In this document: piece by piece, positions 22,331-25,396 of the stretch
Numbering within the stretch: position 1 is the stretch's first letter
Layout: every line of letters starts with the position of its first letter
Notes under the pieces: generated by a model
What the model was told of the DNA's origin: nothing
Databases searched by the model: none
Seen by the model: the letters and a program-made list of their open reading frames with translations, nothing else
Assembly (NCBI GenBank): GCA_001603055.1
Contig: LVAZ01000339.1
Location: forward strand, 1 to 25,396
DNA: 25,396 nucleotides
Direction of reading: 5' to 3'
Source of the DNA: Victivallales bacterium Lenti_02
GTDB taxonomy: Bacteria; Verrucomicrobiota; Lentisphaeria; Oligosphaerales; Lenti-02
Program-made: the position numbers and the translations under genes

Positions 22331-23074
22331 ATGAATAGACAGCAACTCATCGCCGGACTCTGTGGTTTGCTGGCCACCGCCGCCATCCTCTCCGCCCAGT
22401 CGGGGCCCTATGTCGTGCTGGCCAACGGCCAGCGCATGCGGGTCAAGAGCATCCAGGCCGAGGGCACCGGCATCCGGTTCATCGACGAGAACAACCGCGA
22501 GATCGGCTTCCGGGCCGAGCAGTTCCGCGCCGCCTTTGTCCCCGAGCCCGAGCAGGTGGTCGCGCTGGAGAGGTTCCTTGCCGCCAAGGAGTACGACAGA
22601 GTCATCCAGCACGCCGGCCAGGTCTTCACCCAGTTCGGCATTCTCGGCTGGGGCGACAAGATCGCCTTCCTCGAGGGCAGCGCCTATCTGGCCAAGAACG
22701 AGCCGGCCAAGGCGGGCGAGGCTTTCGCCAAGGGGGCGAATTTCCCCGGCGGCTACCGGGAGCAACTGGCCCGCGGCCGCGTGCTGGCCCTCCTCGCCCA
22801 GGGCAAGGTCGACGAAGTCCGCGACTCCCTCGACGCCATGGTCCGCTCCGCCCGTCCGGCCGACGCGGCGATGGCCTTCAACGCCCGCGGACAAATTCTG
22901 GCGAAGGAGGACAAACCCAGGGAAGCAGTGCTAGAGTATCTCAAGACCCTCCTCCTGTTCGACGGCAGCGAAGCCGACGTGGCTCCCTACCGGGACGAGG
23001 CCAGGAAACAGGTGGTGGCCTTGATGCGGCAGATCGGCGACCCGAAATGGCGCATGTTCGTCGAGGCTAATTAG
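22331..23074 (+). CDS. Secreted protein with short beta domain and TPR-like repeats
   Basis: A 247-residue protein with a signal peptide (MNRQQLIAGLCGLLATAAILSA, about 1-22). Residues 25-66 form a small beta-rich module (YVVLANGQRMRVKSIQAEG, then IRFIDENNREIGF), reminiscent of SH3-like or LSM-like folds at the start of some envelope proteins. Residues 72-230 are helical pairs with TPR-like spacing (ALERFLAAKEYDRVIQHAGQVF; FNARGQILAKEDKPREAVLEYLKTLLLF). I do not recognise a named family. AAGGA lies eight bases before the ATG. It is 43 bp after the giant TPR gene and 48 bp before the ExbB-type gene, so it belongs to the same operon. It probably works beside the giant protein in the periplasm. 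Confidence 0.82.
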   Translation: MNRQQLIAGLCGLLATAAILSAQSGPYVVLANGQRMRVKSIQAEGTGIRFIDENNREIGFRAEQFRAAFVPEPEQVVALERFLAAKEYDRVIQHAGQVFTQFGILGWGDKIAFLEGSAYLAKNEPAKAGEAFAKGANFPGGYREQLARGRVLALLAQGKVDEVRDSLDAMVRSARPADAAMAFNARGQILAKEDKPREAVLEYLKTLLLFDGSEADVAPYRDEARKQVVALMRQIGDPKWRMFVEAN

Positions 23075-23122
23075 GCTCGGTGTCCGGCGCGGCGGAAGGA
23101 TGAGTCAGAAGGATAGGCAATC

Positions 23123-23890
23123 ATGATGCAAGCAATCAAACGCGGAAGTTACAAGCTGGCGGTGACGGGCTCCATGGTCCTCGGCCAGGCGATGGCTCTG
23201 GCCCAGGATGCCGCCGAGGCGGCGGGCGAGGCTCCCGAGAAGGCCCAGGGCGTCACCATGTGGGGGATCATCTACGGCGGCAGCTTCGTCAACCTCTTCA
23301 TCTGGATGATGATTCTGTCCACCTCCATCGCCACCATGTGGTTCATCATCGACGGTCTGATCAAAATCCGGCGCGACAAGCTGCTCCCCGGCGACGTGGT
23401 CGAGGGGGTGCGCGGCGCCCTGTCCGAGGGCGACCTCCAGGCGGCGCTCGACACCTGCGAGGCCAACCCCGGCTCGCTCAGCCGCATTCTGCTGGCCGGA
23501 TTCGGCAACATCTCCGAGGGCTACGAAGTCATCCAGGAATCGGTCAGCTCCGCCGCCGAGCTGGAGAGCGAGCAGCTCATGCAGCGGGTGAGCTACCTCA
23601 ACCTCTGCGGCCAGATCGCCCCCATGCTCGGGCTGATGGGAACGGTGATCGGCATGGTCTTCGCCTTCCAGACCCTCGGCCAGGGCGCCCAGGGCGCGGC
23701 CAAGGCCCAGATGCTCGCCCAGAACATCTCCACCGCCCTCTGGACCACCTGCGTCGGCCTCCTCATCTCGGTGCCCGCGCTCCTCTCCTTCACCCTCATC
23801 CGCAACTACGCCACGCGCCTGATCCTCGAGACCGAGGCGGCGGTTCTGGACCTCATCAAGGTTCTCCGCAACGCCGAAGTCGAGGAATAG
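23123..23890 (+). CDS. exbB: MotA/TolQ/ExbB-type proton channel subunit
   Basis: A 255-residue inner-membrane protein of the ExbB/TolQ family, whose pentamer surrounds an ExbD dimer and converts proton flow into motion. An N-terminal extension (1-42, with a possible signal sequence ending at ALAQ) precedes TM1 (about 48-73). The long cytoplasmic loop follows, then the conserved pair GQIAPMLGLMGTVIGMVFAF (TM2) and ALWTTCVGLLISVPALLSF (TM3), with the polar threonines that line the pore. An extended N-terminus is seen in several non-proteobacterial ExbB proteins. The ATG at 23123 is favoured over the next one (23126) because AAGGA lies nine bases before it. Two ExbD genes follow at 37 bp and then 21 bp. 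TolQ and ExbB cannot be told apart here, but no TolA, TolB or Pal is present. Confidence 0.93.
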   Translation: MMQAIKRGSYKLAVTGSMVLGQAMALAQDAAEAAGEAPEKAQGVTMWGIIYGGSFVNLFIWMMILSTSIATMWFIIDGLIKIRRDKLLPGDVVEGVRGALSEGDLQAALDTCEANPGSLSRILLAGFGNISEGYEVIQESVSSAAELESEQLMQRVSYLNLCGQIAPMLGLMGTVIGMVFAFQTLGQGAQGAAKAQMLAQNISTALWTTCVGLLISVPALLSFTLIRNYATRLILETEAAVLDLIKVLRNAEVEE

Positions 23891-23927
23891 CATTGGTCCC
23901 CAAGGGCAAGCCCAAGGAGGCCCCGCA

Positions 23928-24341
23928 ATGAAACATCGCAGTCAAGCGGCCGTCGAGACTCCCATCGCCTCCCTGATCGACGTGGTCTTCCTGCTGATCA
24001 TCTTCTTCGTCGTCACCGCCTCGGTCGAGAAGGACATCGTCGACGAGTCCATCCGCCTCGCCCAGGCCAAGCACATGGCCCCGGTCGAGAAGAAGGACAC
24101 GCGGACCATCACCATCAACATCGACGCCAAAGGCAACCCGAACATCGCCCTGCAGCCCATGAGTCCCCGGGCCTTGCAGAACATCCTCACCACCACCCGC
24201 CAGCAGGCCGGCAATTCGGTGCCGATCGTCCTGCGCAGCGACGGCGACACGGTCTACCGGGATGTGAGCAAGGTCATGGACACGGTCGGCAAATCGGGCC
24301 TCTACCGGGTCAGCATCGCCGCCGAGGCCACCGGGAAATAA
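23928..24341 (+). CDS. exbD: ExbD/TolR-type subunit (first copy)
   Basis: A 137-residue single-pass membrane protein. The short cytoplasmic lead is followed by the transmembrane helix SLIDVVFLLIIFFVVTAS, with the proton-carrying Asp at residue 18. A periplasmic domain follows with the family's ITINIDAKGN strand and VPIVLRSDGDTVYRDVSKVMDTVGKSG, the usual ExbD/TolR core in which side-chain polarity is typical of peptidoglycan-region domains. GGAGG lies eight bases upstream of the ATG. It is 37 bp after exbB and 21 bp before a second, clearly different ExbD. Two ExbD paralogues with one ExbB would allow a hetero-dimer inside the pentamer, or two alternative complexes. Confidence 0.93.
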   Translation: MKHRSQAAVETPIASLIDVVFLLIIFFVVTASVEKDIVDESIRLAQAKHMAPVEKKDTRTITINIDAKGNPNIALQPMSPRALQNILTTTRQQAGNSVPIVLRSDGDTVYRDVSKVMDTVGKSGLYRVSIAAEATGK

Positions 24342-24362
24342 CCACGCGGAGACGCGAGCAAG

Positions 24363-24773
24363 ATGGCAGGAAAACGCAAACGGAGCGAAGAGCAGGCGCA
24401 GATTCCCATGTCGTCGATGATCGACGTGGTCTTCCTCCTGCTCATCTACTTCATCGTCACCCAGAAGGACGAGGTGTCGGAGGCCCATCTCGCGGTGAAC
24501 CTGCCCACGCCGAACGTGGCGGAGAAGCGGGACGAGCCCCCGGCCCGGCCGATCGAGATCGCCGTCTTCGCCGACCGCGTCATGCTCTATGGCCGGGACA
24601 TGGCCCCCGAGCGCATCGTCGAGCTGCTCGAACCCCACGCCCAGAAGGATCCCGATCTGACGATCATGGTCAAGACCAGCACCAAGGCCCGCACCAGGAA
24701 TCTGGTGAAGGTGCTCGATCTGTGCCAGTCCATCGGTCTGACCAAGCTGAACGTGGTGACCCTGGACGACTAG
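24363..24773 (+). CDS. exbD: ExbD/TolR-type subunit (second copy)
   Basis: A 136-residue paralogue of the preceding gene product. A basic, hydrophilic lead (MAGKRKRSEEQAQIPMSS) precedes the helix MIDVVFLLLIYFIVTQ, with the conserved Asp at residue 21. The periplasmic part has PIEIAVFADRVMLYGRDM and PDLTIMVKTSTKARTRNLVKVLDLCQSIGLTKLNV, a normal ExbD core. It differs from the first copy nearly everywhere except the helix, so the pair is old. The gap to the next start is 16 bp, and the TAG stop at 24771 is followed by that gene's GGAG. This tight spacing with the TonB-like gene suggests it is the copy most closely matched to that protein. Confidence 0.93.
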   Translation: MAGKRKRSEEQAQIPMSSMIDVVFLLLIYFIVTQKDEVSEAHLAVNLPTPNVAEKRDEPPARPIEIAVFADRVMLYGRDMAPERIVELLEPHAQKDPDLTIMVKTSTKARTRNLVKVLDLCQSIGLTKLNVVTLDD

Positions 24774-24789
24774 CCGGAGAATCGCCGAC

Positions 24790-25396
24790 ATGGTTAGCGA
24801 AGAATACGCCGAACCCACCGGGCAGGAACCGGAATTCCTGGACCTCGACGCCATTCTGGCCGAATACCGGCGCAGACAGCGCATCGAGGCCTGGGTGGGT
24901 CCCGTCATTTCCATCCTCTTCCACGCGGTGGTGGTGGTGCTGGCGTTCCTGCTCATGACGGGCGAGACCAGCGTCGACCGGGCCGCCGTCGAGGTCCAGA
25001 TGGAGGAACTCCAGATCAAGGAGCTGGAAGAGAAGCTGATCCAGGAGCTGGACGAGGTCGAGGAACTGGTCGAAGACGTGGTGCCCACCGTCGAGAAGCC
25101 GGATCTTCCCCGGCAGGAACTGGAGCTGGCGACCGACGACATCAACACCGACATGCTGGCCCTGACCAATACCGCCATGGATTTCAGCGAGGTGCTCGAC
25201 ATCAAGGCGAGCGACAGCCCGCTGCAAGTTTCCGCCCTCTTCGGCGGGCGCACCGATTCGGGCCGGGTCGCCGCCCGCCGCCGGCATGGCGGCGACGAGC
25301 AGACCGAGGACGCCGTGCTGCGCGCCCTGCGCTGGCTCAAGCTCACCCAGAACCCGGACGGCTCCTGGTCGCGGACGCAGCCGGAGGCGATGGCCG
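24790..25396 (+). CDS. TonB-like anchored squalene-cyclase-repeat protein (partial)
   Basis: Cut by the window edge after 202 codons. The N-terminal 34 residues are cytoplasmic and acidic, ending in basic RRRQR. A single helix follows (about 35-57) with S41-x3-H45, the same Ser-x3-His spacing as in the TonB transmembrane helix that contacts ExbB-ExbD. Next comes a Glu/Leu-rich stretch (68-112) that is probably helical, then a less ordered segment (113-170). From about 172 the sequence reads DAVLRALRWLKLTQNPDGSWS, the QW-like repeat of prenyltransferase/squalene-cyclase alpha/alpha barrels, so that domain presumably fills the rest. No TonB proline-rich spacer or C-terminal TonB domain is visible in this part. 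GGAG ten bases upstream and a 16-bp gap after the second exbD place it last or nearly last in the operon. Its role as a force-transmitting partner is inferred. Confidence 0.85.
   Translation, partial: MVSEEYAEPTGQEPEFLDLDAILAEYRRRQRIEAWVGPVISILFHAVVVVLAFLLMTGETSVDRAAVEVQMEELQIKELEEKLIQELDEVEELVEDVVPTVEKPDLPRQELELATDDINTDMLALTNTAMDFSEVLDIKASDSPLQVSALFGGRTDSGRVAARRRHGGDEQTEDAVLRALRWLKLTQNPDGSWSRTQPEAMA

Noticed and set aside
18082..22386. A 1434-codon minus-strand open frame
   Set aside because: It lies exactly opposite the giant TPR gene, is Gly/Leu/Ala-rich without domains, and has no ribosome-binding site. GC-rich codon use leaves the antisense frame open.

Overview
The window is GC-rich (roughly two thirds G+C by eye) and gene-dense. 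It looks like a chromosomal piece of a Gram-negative bacterium of the PVC superphylum, possibly Lentisphaerota or a close relative. This is an inference from the gene mix: a sulfatase-like enzyme with several Gfo/Idh/MocA oxidoreductases and a TIM-barrel isomerase, tandem PilB-type ATPases, and ExbB/ExbD genes next to secreted TPR proteins and a squalene-cyclase-repeat protein. No taxonomic marker gene is present, so the assignment is tentative.

Region 1 (1-6451) is mostly minus strand. It reads as one transcription unit running from 6451 down to the window edge: Gfo/Idh/MocA oxidoreductase, xylose-isomerase-like TIM barrel protein, second oxidoreductase, alkaline-phosphatase/sulfatase-fold hydrolase, third oxidoreductase, a small two-helix membrane protein, and deoC. 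It looks like a catabolic operon for a sugar, inositol or substituted glycan. No transporter or regulator is visible. The deoC gene breaks off after codon 140, where unrelated sequence begins (the tail of a plus-strand gene plus a hairpin).

Region 2 (6452-11784) holds a DUF523-DUF1722 protein on the plus strand. It converges on a minus-strand set of two paralogous FtsX-like permeases preceded by a periplasmic TPR protein. The two facing genes share a CTAG stop. No ABC ATPase accompanies the permeases.

Region 3 (11785-17794) is a type IV pilus motor operon: two co-linear PilB/GspE-type ATPases, PilT, and the PilC/GspF platform protein. A good sigma70-like promoter lies upstream and a strong intrinsic terminator ends it. 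A tRNA-Pro(CGG) gene follows at 17917-17994.

Region 4 (18097 to the end) is the most interesting part. It is a tight plus-strand operon of a 1396-residue secreted TPR/coiled-coil protein, a second secreted TPR protein, an ExbB/TolQ-type proton channel subunit, two different ExbD/TolR-type subunits, and the start of a protein with a TonB-like anchor. That anchor carries the Ser-x3-His pattern of TonB transmembrane helices and leads, through a Glu-rich stretch, into a squalene-cyclase/prenyltransferase-type repeat domain. I infer a proton-motive-force-driven envelope machine with a non-classical transducer. I know of no characterised system with this composition.
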